The notes beneath the pieces are model-generated. The model did no database searches. It was given only the letters and a program-made list of their open reading frames with translations, and had not been told where the DNA came from. Positions 10,302 to 18,131 of a stretch of DNA of 64,000 bases are shown piece by piece. The stretch's first letter is position 1. Each line of letters opens with the position of its first letter. The translations under genes were made by a program, and so were the position numbers. This DNA comes from an uncultured Pelagibacteraceae bacterium. Its GTDB lineage: Bacteria > Pseudomonadota > Alphaproteobacteria > Pelagibacterales > Pelagibacteraceae. The DNA is taken from positions 1 to 64,000 of the forward strand of contig CACKAJ010000001.1 of the NCBI GenBank assembly GCA_902598125.1, given 5' to 3'.

Positions 10302-11550
10302 TTGCTTTTTTTCCAATTAATTTGAAATAAATAATCATAAAAATAATTAATAGTAATACGATTACTATTGAAACTGCTGAACCCATGCCAATATTTGATA
10401 TTGCAAATCCTTGTTGATACACACTTATTGGTAACGTTAAAGTACCCGAAGCACCGCCTGTTAATAAAAATATATCTTCAAATTTATTAAAGTTCCAAAT
10501 AAATCTAATCATGAATAATATTGATAAAATCGCTATTATTTGTGGAAGAGTAATATAAAAGAATTTTCTAAATGGCCCAGCACCATCAACTTCCGCTGCC
10601 TCATAAAGGTCCCTAGGAATGGCTTGTAGCCTAGCTAATATAAATAAAAAGGCTAAAGGGAAATATCGCCAAATCTCAAAAAATATAACTGTAGTTAATG
10701 CTAATCTAAGTTTTAACTCAAATCCTAAAATATTAATAATTAAATACTTTTGTCCAAGTAAATTTATAGGTTTTTCGATGACACCATAATTAACTAGAAG
10801 AGTATTTATTGTACCGCTATTAGGATCTAAGAGTAAAGTCCAAGTGTAAGCCAAAGCAACCACAGGACCTACATAAGGAAAAAGCAGTATACTTCGCATA
10901 AAAGTTCTTCCATAAAATTTTTGATTTACAAGTTGGGCAGCAAAGATGCCAAGTAAAATAGCTCCTAGTGTTCCAAAAAAAGTAAAGTAAAAAGTCGTCA
11001 TTAAAAGCTCAAAAAAATTGTTATTTATGAAAACATTTTTAAAATTTTTGAGAGTAAAGTCTGTTGTCAATAAGATATTATTTGATTTTCCAGTCAAGTC
11101 TGGTTTACTAGATTTTATATCTTTACTATTAATAGTATTATTATTTACGTCTTTTACAAAAATTTCAAAATTTTCACGATAGCCTGCTTCCCAATTTCCA
11201 AAGAAACATTTAACTTTTTGTGACTTGAATTCACATCTTTTATCCAAATTAACTGGATCAATATTTTTAGGTAATTTATCTGAAAATCTAACTTCTCTAA
11301 TATCTTGTATTAGAGAACTATTTCTTAATTTATAGATAATTTTTAATTCAGAGTCGCTATCTTGTATATTTTTAACAATTTTTTTTGCCCTGGGCTCGGG
11401 AATTCTTATATCTTTGAGTTCAACATCTTTAAAACTAATCCAAACATTTGCAAAGATTGGAAATAAAATAATTGCAAAAACCAAACATACAGCAGGTAAA
11501 AGAAGCGTGTAAGCTGTCCTCTTTTCTATTTTTGATAATGTTGTACTCAT
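10291..11550 (-). CDS. Sugar ABC transporter permease, MalF-like, with large periplasmic insert
   Basis: Partner permease of the sugar importer, 419 residues. After the first membrane helix (residues about 13-35) comes a polar stretch of about 130 residues, likely periplasmic and reminiscent of the large P2 loop of MalF though placed after the first helix. Five to six helices follow. The EAA loop reads DLYEAAEVDGAG. The start codon lies directly against the 3' arm of a perfect 16-bp hairpin (11551-11585), with no free Shine-Dalgarno sequence, so its translation is probably weaker than that of the binding-protein gene upstream. Confidence 0.87.
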   Translation of the reverse strand: MSTTLSKIEKRTAYTLLLPAVCLVFAIILFPIFANVWISFKDVELKDIRIPEPRAKKIVKNIQDSDSELKIIYKLRNSSLIQDIREVRFSDKLPKNIDPVNLDKRCEFKSQKVKCFFGNWEAGYRENFEIFVKDVNNNTINSKDIKSSKPDLTGKSNNILLTTDFTLKNFKNVFINNNFFELLMTTFYFTFFGTLGAILLGIFAAQLVNQKFYGRTFMRSILLFPYVGPVVALAYTWTLLLDPNSGTINTLLVNYGVIEKPINLLGQKYLIINILGFELKLRLALTTVIFFEIWRYFPLAFLFILARLQAIPRDLYEAAEVDGAGPFRKFFYITLPQIIAILSILFMIRFIWNFNKFEDIFLLTGGASGTLTLPISVYQQGFAISNIGMGSAVSIVIVLLLIIFMIIYFKLIGKKANEI

Positions 11551-11585
11551 TTAAAAGCGGATAATATCTTATTATCCGCTTTTAA
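11551..11585 (-). terminator. Perfect 16-bp hairpin between sugar-binding protein and permease genes
   Basis: Bases 11551-11566 are an exact reverse complement of 11570-11585, leaving a 3-base loop. On the minus-strand transcript the stem has an A-run on its 5' side and ends in UUUUAA, the form of a rho-independent terminator or of an mRNA-end stabiliser. It begins 12 bases after the binding-protein stop codon and ends against the start of the MalF-like gene. It can both limit read-through and mask the ribosome binding region of that gene. Confidence 0.85.
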
Positions 11586-11597
11586 GAAATAAATTTG

Positions 11598-12920
11598 CTA
11601 GAATTTTGCTAATTCTGCGTTAATTTTTTTAACTGCTTCATCAACAGTTATCTGGTCATCAATGTATTCTCTTGTAATTCTATTCAAGAATTGGGCATTG
11701 ATTATTTTTGATGCTCTAGAAAGCTCCCCTTCTTTTACACCCCATCTGTTTGCAGTATCTAATCCAGCTACAATATTATTGATGACATCTGGTGAATAAA
11801 GTTCAGTTAATGGTTTTTTTCTATCTACACCAACTGGTAATTTACTCCAAGCTTTTGTAAACGCAGCAGGATCTGAAGAATTTCCTCTTCTTACAGGAAA
11901 TTTACCTTCAGGAGCGATTGCTAACGTGCTTGTGTAACCCTCGTCCATAGAATACTCAACAAACTTTTTAGCTTCATCAGTATCTGCATCAGCTGTAATA
12001 CCGAAATATCTTACATCTGCCCATGCAGCACCTTTCCTGTTATTTGGTCCACTAAAATTAGTTATGAAACCAGTTTTAGAAGCAAGTTCAGGTGATGTTG
12101 GATCGCTGTTTATTGTTGGTGGAGCTGAATCTCTTAGTCCAGCTAATTCATCCATTATAAACGGTGACCAAATTATCATTGGTGTTTTACCAGCAAAGTA
12201 TAACTCTCTAGATTGTTTCCAGAATAATTCTCCTGGAGGACTCGCTTTAGCTATAACTTTATAAAACTCTAAAGAGTTTTTAAGAGCTCTTCCTTGTTTT
12301 TTTGTTCCACCCTTTTTAACAAAGTTAACACCATTTGCTAAAAGAACATGCTCAAGAACTTGACTCATAAAGTTTTCATCAGTTTTAGTTGCAGCTACAA
12401 ATCCAAACATGTCTCCGCCTGAAAGAGCTTTTACAGCTTTTGTAATATTTTCATAACTCGTCGGCGGTTCAAGACCTGCTTGTTTGAATAAGTCTTTTCT
12501 GTAAACTACCATCTGTGTCCAGCCGTCAACTGGTACAGCAGCAATTTTTCCACCCTTCTTTGCCATGTTTAATGCTCCCGGAGCAAAAGTTTTCTTTCCT
12601 AAACTTTTAACAACATCATTATTAGCATTTACATCAAGTATACCTGCTTCAGCCCAAGGTAAAACATATTGAAGTGTGTGATAGATTACATCAGGAAGAT
12701 TTCCTGCAGCTGCGGCTGCAGTTGCTCTAGAACCTAAATCTTTTTCCTCAACTGGAATAACCTCAACCTTAATACCAGTTTTAGATTCAAATGACTTAGC
12801 CATTTCCATTTGTTTTTCCATTCTTGCTGGTTGAACTTCAGTAGTCCAAAAAGTAATATCTGCAAAACTATTAGATGCTAATAAAGTTAAAGCAAAAATG
12901 AATCCAATTATTTTTTTCAT
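11598..12920 (-). CDS. Extracellular sugar-binding protein (MalE/UgpB-like, family 1)
   Basis: Periplasmic ligand-binding subunit of the sugar ABC importer, 440 residues. A classical signal peptide covers residues 1-20 (MKKIIGFIFALTLLASNSFA), followed by DITFWTTE, the usual first strand of family 1 solute-binding proteins. Lobes with SFESKTGIKVEVIPVEE and YRKDLFKQAGLEPPTSYEN are standard. A near-ideal AGGAGG ribosome binding site at 12925-12930 ends four bases before the ATG, in contrast with the genes downstream. The ligand is not readable; a GH63-like hydrolase in the same operon suggests a glycoside or small glucoside. Confidence 0.9.
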   Translation of the reverse strand: MKKIIGFIFALTLLASNSFADITFWTTEVQPARMEKQMEMAKSFESKTGIKVEVIPVEEKDLGSRATAAAAAGNLPDVIYHTLQYVLPWAEAGILDVNANNDVVKSLGKKTFAPGALNMAKKGGKIAAVPVDGWTQMVVYRKDLFKQAGLEPPTSYENITKAVKALSGGDMFGFVAATKTDENFMSQVLEHVLLANGVNFVKKGGTKKQGRALKNSLEFYKVIAKASPPGELFWKQSRELYFAGKTPMIIWSPFIMDELAGLRDSAPPTINSDPTSPELASKTGFITNFSGPNNRKGAAWADVRYFGITADADTDEAKKFVEYSMDEGYTSTLAIAPEGKFPVRRGNSSDPAAFTKAWSKLPVGVDRKKPLTELYSPDVINNIVAGLDTANRWGVKEGELSRASKIINAQFLNRITREYIDDQITVDEAVKKINAELAKF

Positions 12921-12924
12921 TTTT

Positions 12925-12930
12925 CCTCCT
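12925..12930 (-). promoter_or_regulatory. Strong AGGAGG ribosome binding site
   Basis: A full AGGAGG on the minus strand, four bases from the ATG of the sugar-binding protein. Most genes in this window lack such a strong site, so it marks the binding protein for high expression relative to the permeases. Confidence 0.75.
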
Positions 12931-13030
12931 ATTAATTAATTAAATAATGCTTTAAGTTTAACAATATGAATGTGAAAAACCAATATGATTAAAATGCATA
13001 CGAGGTTTGAAAATAGGAAATAATCGTAAT

Positions 13031-14086
13031 ATGGCCTTTTTAGAATTTGTAGATATTGACAAATCTTTTGAAGATAACAATGTAATTAGTAATTTTAACC
13101 TAAAAGTTGAAAAAGGACAATTCATTGTTTTGCTAGGTCCATCAGGTTGTGGGAAATCTACACTCCTAAGAATGATAGCTGGACTAGAAAAGATAGATAA
13201 AGGAAAAATTCTTTTAGAGAATGGTCTGTTAAATGATTTACTGCCATCTAAGAGACAAATCGCCATGGTTTTTCAATCCTACGCCTTATATCCTCACATG
13301 AATGTCTTTAATAATATTTCATTTGGTCTAATAAATGATAAATTAAGCAAAAATGAGATTAAGGATAAAGTTCTTGAAGCTGCTAAAATTCTTAAAATTG
13401 AAGAACTGCTAGATCGAAAACCAAAAGAATTATCAGGCGGACAAAGACAAAGAGTTGCAATTGGAAGAGCAATTACAAGAAATCCTAAATTATTTCTATT
13501 TGATGAACCTCTTTCAAATCTTGATGCAGCTCTAAGATCGGAGATGAGGGTTGAAATATCAAAATTACACAAAAAATTAAAAAGTAATATAATTTATGTA
13601 ACTCATGATCAAATAGAGGCAATGACTTTAGCTGACAAAATCGTAATTATGAATAAAGGAAACATTGAACAATTTGGTGCTCCAGATGAGATTTATAACG
13701 ATCCAAAGAATATCTTTGTAGCTGAATTTATCGGAAATCCAAAAATGAACATTATTAAAATTGATAAAAAGGATATTAAAAATAAAGATACTTTTTTTTT
13801 ATTCAACAAAGATATTAAATTTGAAAACACAAATTTTAGAAATAGTCTTTATGTAGGAATTAGACCAGAGGATATTTCTTTAGATAATGAAAGTGAAATA
13901 GCAGTCGAAATTAATATTGAACTTGTTGAGAATTTAGGGTCAGAAAAAATCATTTACACACATTTAAATGGTACAGAAATAAGAATAAAAAGCTCTAAAA
14001 ATATCAGTGATCAAAAAATTACAATTTACTTACCAAGAAATAAGTTATATTTATTCGATAACGATAAAAACAGATTAAAAACGTGA
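13031..14086 (+). CDS. Sugar ABC transporter ATPase (MalK/UgpC family)
   Basis: Cytoplasmic ATPase that should energise the importer encoded on the opposite strand. Walker A is GPSGCGKST, the signature ELSGGQRQR, Walker B FLFDEPLSNLD and the H-loop YVTHDQIEA. The C-terminal 110 residues form the regulatory OB-fold domain (VGIRPEDISL). A TTG at 13007 would add eight residues; the ATG at 13031 is preferred because an AGGAAA lies upstream and MAFLEFVDI begins the family's first strand. It diverges from the binding-protein gene across 110 bases, so one intergenic region probably holds both promoters. Confidence 0.92.
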   Translation: MAFLEFVDIDKSFEDNNVISNFNLKVEKGQFIVLLGPSGCGKSTLLRMIAGLEKIDKGKILLENGLLNDLLPSKRQIAMVFQSYALYPHMNVFNNISFGLINDKLSKNEIKDKVLEAAKILKIEELLDRKPKELSGGQRQRVAIGRAITRNPKLFLFDEPLSNLDAALRSEMRVEISKLHKKLKSNIIYVTHDQIEAMTLADKIVIMNKGNIEQFGAPDEIYNDPKNIFVAEFIGNPKMNIIKIDKKDIKNKDTFFLFNKDIKFENTNFRNSLYVGIRPEDISLDNESEIAVEINIELVENLGSEKIIYTHLNGTEIRIKSSKNISDQKITIYLPRNKLYLFDNDKNRLKT

Positions 14087-14102
14087 TACCTATCATGTTT
14101 TT
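14077..14102 (+). terminator. Rho-independent terminator overlapping the ATPase stop codon
   Basis: A 12-bp stem with one G-T pair and a loop of 2 to 4 bases, ending in a run of T. The TGA stop codon at 14084-14086 lies inside the left arm. It separates the sugar ATPase gene from tRNA-Cys 13 bases further on. Confidence 0.75.
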
Positions 14103-14114
14103 ATCCTTGAGACT

Positions 14115-14188
14115 GGCCACGTGGCGGAATGGTTACGCAGAGGATTGCAAATCCTTTTATCCCAGTTCGATTCTGGGCGTGGCCTCCA
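14115..14188 (+). tRNA. tRNA-Cys (GCA)
   Basis: A complete cloverleaf: acceptor arm GGCCACG pairs with CGTGGCC, the anticodon loop is TTGCAAA (anticodon GCA) and the T arm is CCCAG-TTCGATT-CTGGG. The 3' CCA is encoded. Length is 74 bases. Confidence 0.96.
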
Positions 14189-14215
14189 AAAGACATTTAT
14201 AATTATAATAATTTC

Positions 14216-14995
14216 TTATTCCATCTGAAATATATTATTATGACCAACAGCTCCAAAAAATTTCATCTGTTTCATTGCAATCTCTTTAGCAACTTTGGAT
14301 GGACCAGGATGCCCTGTAAAGCCTCCATATTTTTTTTGTTTAAAATCAAAATATAAGCTTGAGTCATCCATTACAATAAAGCCATTTTTTGATAAGTTAT
14401 TCATAGAAAGTTCAAAATCTGATTTTACTACCTCATAATCATGATTGCCATCAATAAATATTAAATCCCATTTTTTTGACTGAATAAATTCTTTAGCTTT
14501 CCTGGATGTTGAATACTCAATACAATATTTAGGTTGTTCTAAATCAAAAAATTCATGATTTTTTTTTGTATCATTTAGGTAATCTATATTATCTAAATAT
14601 TTTGAGTCTTTATCGCTGGCTGGTTTGAATGGTGCAAGAGCTGCAATTTCTGTTTTAAATTTTAATAATTTTGAAATAAGAGACCATAATGTAATCATTT
14701 GACCTCTATACACACCAATTTCCAAACATTGTTTAGGCTTAAATTCCAAAAAAAATAAATACCACATACTATGAAAAGCATCTTCACCGAACCCTCTAAA
14801 ATTTGATGAAAAAAAAATTCTGTGCTTTATTAAGGGAAATGGCAAATGATAATAGAAAAATTTGTCCATCTTATTATAGATTTTATTTCTATCTATTTTT
14901 TCTCTAAATAGAGAAGATAAGTTTTCACAATAATATGGTCTTATTTTTTTTGGTAATAATCTTAATAGGAATTTTAATTTTCTATTAAATCTCAT
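14216..14995 (-). CDS. Class I SAM-dependent methyltransferase-like protein (Methyltransf_24 type)
   Basis: Rossmann-fold protein of 259 residues. Motif I is CLEIGVYRGQM at about residues 90-100; the acidic strand WDLIFIDGNHDYEVV and the following GFIVMDDSS match the class of small-molecule or sugar methyltransferases (Methyltransf_24) and the related cephalosporin hydroxylase-like group. The N-terminal 60 residues are basic and aromatic and not recognised. It stands alone between two plus-strand tRNA genes, with no operon partner. The substrate is unknown; a role in cell-surface modification is possible but unsupported. Confidence 0.7.
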   Translation of the reverse strand: MRFNRKLKFLLRLLPKKIRPYYCENLSSLFREKIDRNKIYNKMDKFFYYHLPFPLIKHRIFFSSNFRGFGEDAFHSMWYLFFLEFKPKQCLEIGVYRGQMITLWSLISKLLKFKTEIAALAPFKPASDKDSKYLDNIDYLNDTKKNHEFFDLEQPKYCIEYSTSRKAKEFIQSKKWDLIFIDGNHDYEVVKSDFELSMNNLSKNGFIVMDDSSLYFDFKQKKYGGFTGHPGPSKVAKEIAMKQMKFFGAVGHNNIFQME

Positions 14996-15128
14996 ATAAA
15001 TATGTTTTTAATTTTATTATATCAGTTTTAAATTTTATAAATTTAAGATAATAACGAAAAATTGATTATAGATTAATTTAAAAAAATTGGTTGTTTTATT
15101 TCAATAAAAAAAGTATGTTGTTTAAAAT

Positions 15129-15204
15129 TCCTCGGTAGCTCAGTTGGTAGAGCAGTTGACTGTTAATCAATTGGTCGCAGGTTCGAGTCCTGCCCGAGGA
15201 GCCA
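15129..15204 (+). tRNA. tRNA-Asn (GTT)
   Basis: Cloverleaf with acceptor TCCTCGG/CCGAGGA, D arm GCTC/GAGC, anticodon loop CTGTTAA (GTT) and T arm GCAGG-TTCGAGT-CCTGC. The 3' CCA is encoded; length 76 bases. Confidence 0.96.
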
Positions 15205-15207
15205 AAA

Positions 15208-15573
15208 CTATCCAACTTTTTCAAATTTAGACGTATTATTTAAAATCTGCAATATTTTTTCTTTCTGAATTTTAGAAAGAGATGAAAACGTTCTACTCAA
15301 AAATGAGTAATTTAAATCTTCATTATTTTCTTCAGAAGAATTAATATCTTTAAATTCTTTAAAATCTTCAAAGAAATAAATTATTGGAACCTTTAAAAAC
15401 TGGGACAATTGCATTAATCTATTAGAACTTACCCCATTAGTCCCTTTTTCGTATTTTTGTATTTGTTGAAATGTTACGTTTATTGCTTGAGCAACTTTAG
15501 TTTGAGTTAGACCTAAAGAGAGTCTTCTCATCCTTAATTTTTTACCTAAATGAATATTGAAATTTTCTTCCAT
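15208..15573 (-). CDS. XRE-family helix-turn-helix transcriptional regulator
   Basis: DNA-binding regulator of 121 residues. An N-terminal Cro/CI-type helix-turn-helix occupies about residues 8-65 (GLTQTKVAQAINVTFQQIQKYEKG is split over the recognition helix), with VPIIYFFEDF closing the domain. The C-terminal 45 residues are acidic then helical. A longer form from 15615 would add 14 Lys-rich residues, but a GGGAG site at 15579-15583 sits five bases before the ATG at 15573. This type of compact XRE protein is widespread in Alphaproteobacteria; targets are unknown. Its stop lies four bases from the convergent tRNA-Asn. Confidence 0.85.
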   Translation of the reverse strand: MEENFNIHLGKKLRMRRLSLGLTQTKVAQAINVTFQQIQKYEKGTNGVSSNRLMQLSQFLKVPIIYFFEDFKEFKDINSSEENNEDLNYSFLSRTFSSLSKIQKEKILQILNNTSKFEKVG

Positions 15574-15578
15574 CGGAA

Positions 15579-15583
15579 CTCCC
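15579..15583 (-). promoter_or_regulatory. Ribosome binding site deciding the XRE regulator start
   Basis: GGGAG on the minus strand, five bases ahead of the ATG at 15573. It supports the shorter protein over the ATG at 15615. Confidence 0.7.
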
Positions 15584-15716
15584 TTTTTTTTTTTATAAAA
15601 CCTCAATTTGGACATTTTAGCAATACCCTAAAATAAAAAATTTGGGCCTTAAAAAACATCAAAATTCCTGATTTTAACTGTTGACTATTCCTTAAAAAAA
15701 GTGGCCAAAATTTAAA

Positions 15717-16400
15717 TTAATTTACTTTTTTTAGCCTATATTCCCAATAACCGGTTTTTTCGAAGGCTGCTTTAACCCAAAGGTACGTATCTTCTTCATA
15801 CCAAATATCAGTATTTAATTTTTTACTTTCAGGAAGAGATTCATCTGAAGATTTAAAATTAAAACGTAAAGTTTTATAAGTCTTGTCTCCTATTTTAATA
15901 GTCTCTTTCCCGACAAATGTTACTGTTTGATGTATTATTCTACCAGAAATACCGCTAATCTGAGCTTTAGCTTTAACTATTTCGTGGTTCCACCAAGTAC
16001 CAACTATATATTCTTTGTCGGCTTTACCTGTATAAGAAGATCCCTCAATATTTAGATGGTTATTACTGGTATCAAGTTCTATATTTACAAATCTATCTTT
16101 TTTGTTTTGCTTAGTTTTAGATGAATAACTTTTAAATATACCTTTTTCATAATTTTCTTCGCTTTTTGCAAAATATTTATATAAATCTACGCCTAATTTT
16201 GTAATTTTAAAACTAACTTCACTTATAATTGATAAATCATTCCCATCTCTTTTAAAATCATATTTATGATACCCAATGGAGTTATCATTTCTAAAAAGCT
16301 CATATTCTAAATAGTTGTATTTTGCATAATGTCCAACATGACCTAAGGATTGAGTGTTTGCCAATAAAAATATTGCAATTGAAAGTATAATTTTTTTCAT
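15717..16400 (-). CDS. Secreted DUF6134/DUF3108-like protein
   Basis: Protein of 227 residues with a clear N-terminal signal peptide (residues 1-20, ending near SLG-HVG), so periplasmic or outer-membrane associated. The body is a beta-rich domain beginning YLEYELFRNDNSIGYHKYDF and ending VKAAFEKTGYWEYRLKKV, with IWYEEDTYLWVK near the end. This pattern of an asymmetric beta-sandwich measuring a nonspecific hydrophobic partner is typical of DUF6134 and DUF3108 proteins. Function is unknown. It diverges from cysK with only 12 bases between the two start codons. Confidence 0.6.
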   Translation of the reverse strand: MKKIILSIAIFLLANTQSLGHVGHYAKYNYLEYELFRNDNSIGYHKYDFKRDGNDLSIISEVSFKITKLGVDLYKYFAKSEENYEKGIFKSYSSKTKQNKKDRFVNIELDTSNNHLNIEGSSYTGKADKEYIVGTWWNHEIVKAKAQISGISGRIIHQTVTFVGKETIKIGDKTYKTLRFNFKSSDESLPESKKLNTDIWYEEDTYLWVKAAFEKTGYWEYRLKKVN

Positions 16401-16412
16401 ATATTTAATGAT

Positions 16413-17402
16413 ATGGACACAGTATTAAATCAAATTGGAAATACACCATTAGTCAAATTAAAACAAGCCTCAGAATTAACCGGATGTCATATTTATGGTA
16501 AAGCTGAATATTTTAATCCTGGAGAGTCCGTTAAAGATAGAGCTGCCTTATTTATTGTTCAAGATGCGCTCAAACGTAAATTGATATCAAAAGGTGGGAC
16601 TATTGTTGAGGGAACAGCTGGTAACACTGGAATTGGTTTAGCCATTGTTTGCAAAGAGTATGATCTTAATTTGAAAATTGTTATACCTAAAACTCAATCC
16701 ATTGAAAAAAAAGATACATTAAGAAAGTTAGGAGCGGAATTAATTGAAGTTGATGCTGTACCTTATTCTGACCCCAAAAATTACATCAAACAATCAAAAA
16801 AAATAGCTGAGGATTTAAATAAAAAAAGCTCAAATGGAGTATATTGGGCTAATCAATTTGATAATATTATAAATACGGAGGCTCATATTCAAACAACTGC
16901 AGAAGAAATATGGAGTCAAACAGCAGGCACAATAGATGGTTTTACTTGTGCAGTAGGAACAGGTGGAACTTTAGCTGGTGTTTCTATAGGTCTTAAAAAT
17001 AAAAATAAAAATATCAACATTGCTCTATCCGACCCTATGGGTTCTTCTCTTTACTCACATATCAAAAATAATAAACTCGAGAGCAAGGGTAGTTCAATAA
17101 CTGAAGGAATTGGAACGGGTAGAATTACTAAAAATTTTGACAAAGCCTTAGTGGATGAAGCTTTTCAAACAGATGATGTTGAAGCTTTAAATTTAGTTTA
17201 TGATTTAATTGAAAAACAAAGAATAGTGTTAGGTGGTTCATCTGGAATTAACATTGCAGGAGCAATTAAACTTGCAAAAAAATTGGGACCTGGAAAAACA
17301 ATTGTAACGATACTTTGTGATCATGGAAAAAGATATGCTAGTAAAATTTTTAATAAAGAATTCTTAAAAAGTAAAAATTTGCCAATACCAAAATGGCTAT
17401 AA
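16413..17402 (+). CDS. cysK: Cysteine synthase (O-acetylserine sulfhydrylase), PLP-dependent
   Basis: Forms cysteine from O-acetylserine and sulfide using pyridoxal phosphate. Length 329 residues. The N-terminus has IGNTPLVKL, the PLP lysine is Lys41 in NPGESVKDR, the phosphate-binding loop is [10 protein letters not shown], and [11 protein letters not shown] follows near residue 275. Cystathionine beta-synthase-like activity cannot be excluded, but there are no C-terminal regulatory domains. The gene stands alone, and its stop overlaps the convergent aapP gene by 6 bases. No sulfate-reduction genes are nearby, which fits dependence on reduced sulfur. Confidence 0.88.
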   Translation: MDTVLNQIGNTPLVKLKQASELTGCHIYGKAEYFNPGESVKDRAALFIVQDALKRKLISKGGTIVEGTAGNTGIGLAIVCKEYDLNLKIVIPKTQSIEKKDTLRKLGAELIEVDAVPYSDPKNYIKQSKKIAEDLNKKSSNGVYWANQFDNIINTEAHIQTTAEEIWSQTAGTIDGFTCAVGTGGTLAGVSIGLKNKNKNINIALSDPMGSSLYSHIKNNKLESKGSSITEGIGTGRITKNFDKALVDEAFQTDDVEALNLVYDLIEKQRIVLGGSSGINIAGAIKLAKKLGPGKTIVTILCDHGKRYASKIFNKEFLKSKNLPIPKWL

Positions 17403-18131
17403 AATTTGACTTAAAAAAAGTTTTGTTCTCTCAGATTTAGGGTTTTCAAAAAATTCTTTTGTTTTAGCTCTCTCTACAATTTTACCTTCGTCCATGAAAA
17501 TCATATAATCAGCGACTTCTTTAGCAAAACCCATTTCGTGTGTTACAACTATCATAGTCATTCCACCTTTCGCTAAATCAACCATTACATCTAATACTTC
17601 TTTAATCATTTCTGGATCTAATGCGGATGTTGGTTCATCAAATAACATAATTTTAGGCTCCATACATAAAGCTCTTGCAATAGCTGCGCGTTGTTGTTGT
17701 CCCCCTGAAAGTTGTCCTGGAAATTTCAGAGCTTGATCATCAATTTGAACTCTTTTTAAATTATTCATCGCTATTTCTTCGGCTTGTTTTTTTGGAAGTT
17801 TTTTTACCCATATAGGTGCCAAAGCGCAGTTGTCTAAAATAGATAAGTGAGGAAATAAATTAAATTGTTGAAATACCATTCCAACTTCAGCTCTTATTTT
17901 TTCAATATTTTTTGTACTCTCAGAAAGTTCTGTGCCATCAACAATAATATTTCCTTCTTGATGTTCTTCCAATCTATTAATACATCTTATTAATGTTGAC
18001 TTACCAGATCCAGATGGCCCACATATAACAATTTTTTCTTGTGGAGCTACTTCAAGATCAATGTCCTTTAAAACCTGAAACTTATCAAACCATTTATTTA
18101 CATTTTTAAGCTCAATTATTTTTGACATCAT
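17397..18131 (-). CDS. aapP: General L-amino acid ABC transporter ATPase
   Basis: Cytoplasmic ATPase of a polar amino acid importer, 244 residues. Walker [11 protein letters not shown]-loop [10 protein letters not shown], signature QLSGGQQQR, Walker [15 protein letters not shown] and H-loop VVTHEMGFA are all intact. It is the last gene of an aapJQMP operon; its ATG abuts the aapM stop codon. Confidence 0.93.
   Translation of the reverse strand: MMSKIIELKNVNKWFDKFQVLKDIDLEVAPQEKIVICGPSGSGKSTLIRCINRLEEHQEGNIIVDGTELSESTKNIEKIRAEVGMVFQQFNLFPHLSILDNCALAPIWVKKLPKKQAEEIAMNNLKRVQIDDQALKFPGQLSGGQQQRAAIARALCMEPKIMLFDEPTSALDPEMIKEVLDVMVDLAKGGMTMIVVTHEMGFAKEVADYMIFMDEGKIVERAKTKEFFENPKSERTKLFLSQIL

Noticed and set aside
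12931-12943. ATTAATTAAT palindrome upstream of the sugar-binding protein
   Set aside because: Short, made only of A and T, and expected often by chance in this base composition.
13007-13030. TTG start for the sugar ATPase adding eight residues
   Set aside because: The purine-rich CGAGG abuts the TTG with no spacing, while the ATG at 13031 has AGGAAA at a workable distance and fits the family N-terminus.
14115-15210. Possible integrated element between the two tRNA genes with att repeats
   Set aside because: No copy of either tRNA 3' end was seen in the interval, and there is no integrase; only the weaker variable-gene idea is kept.
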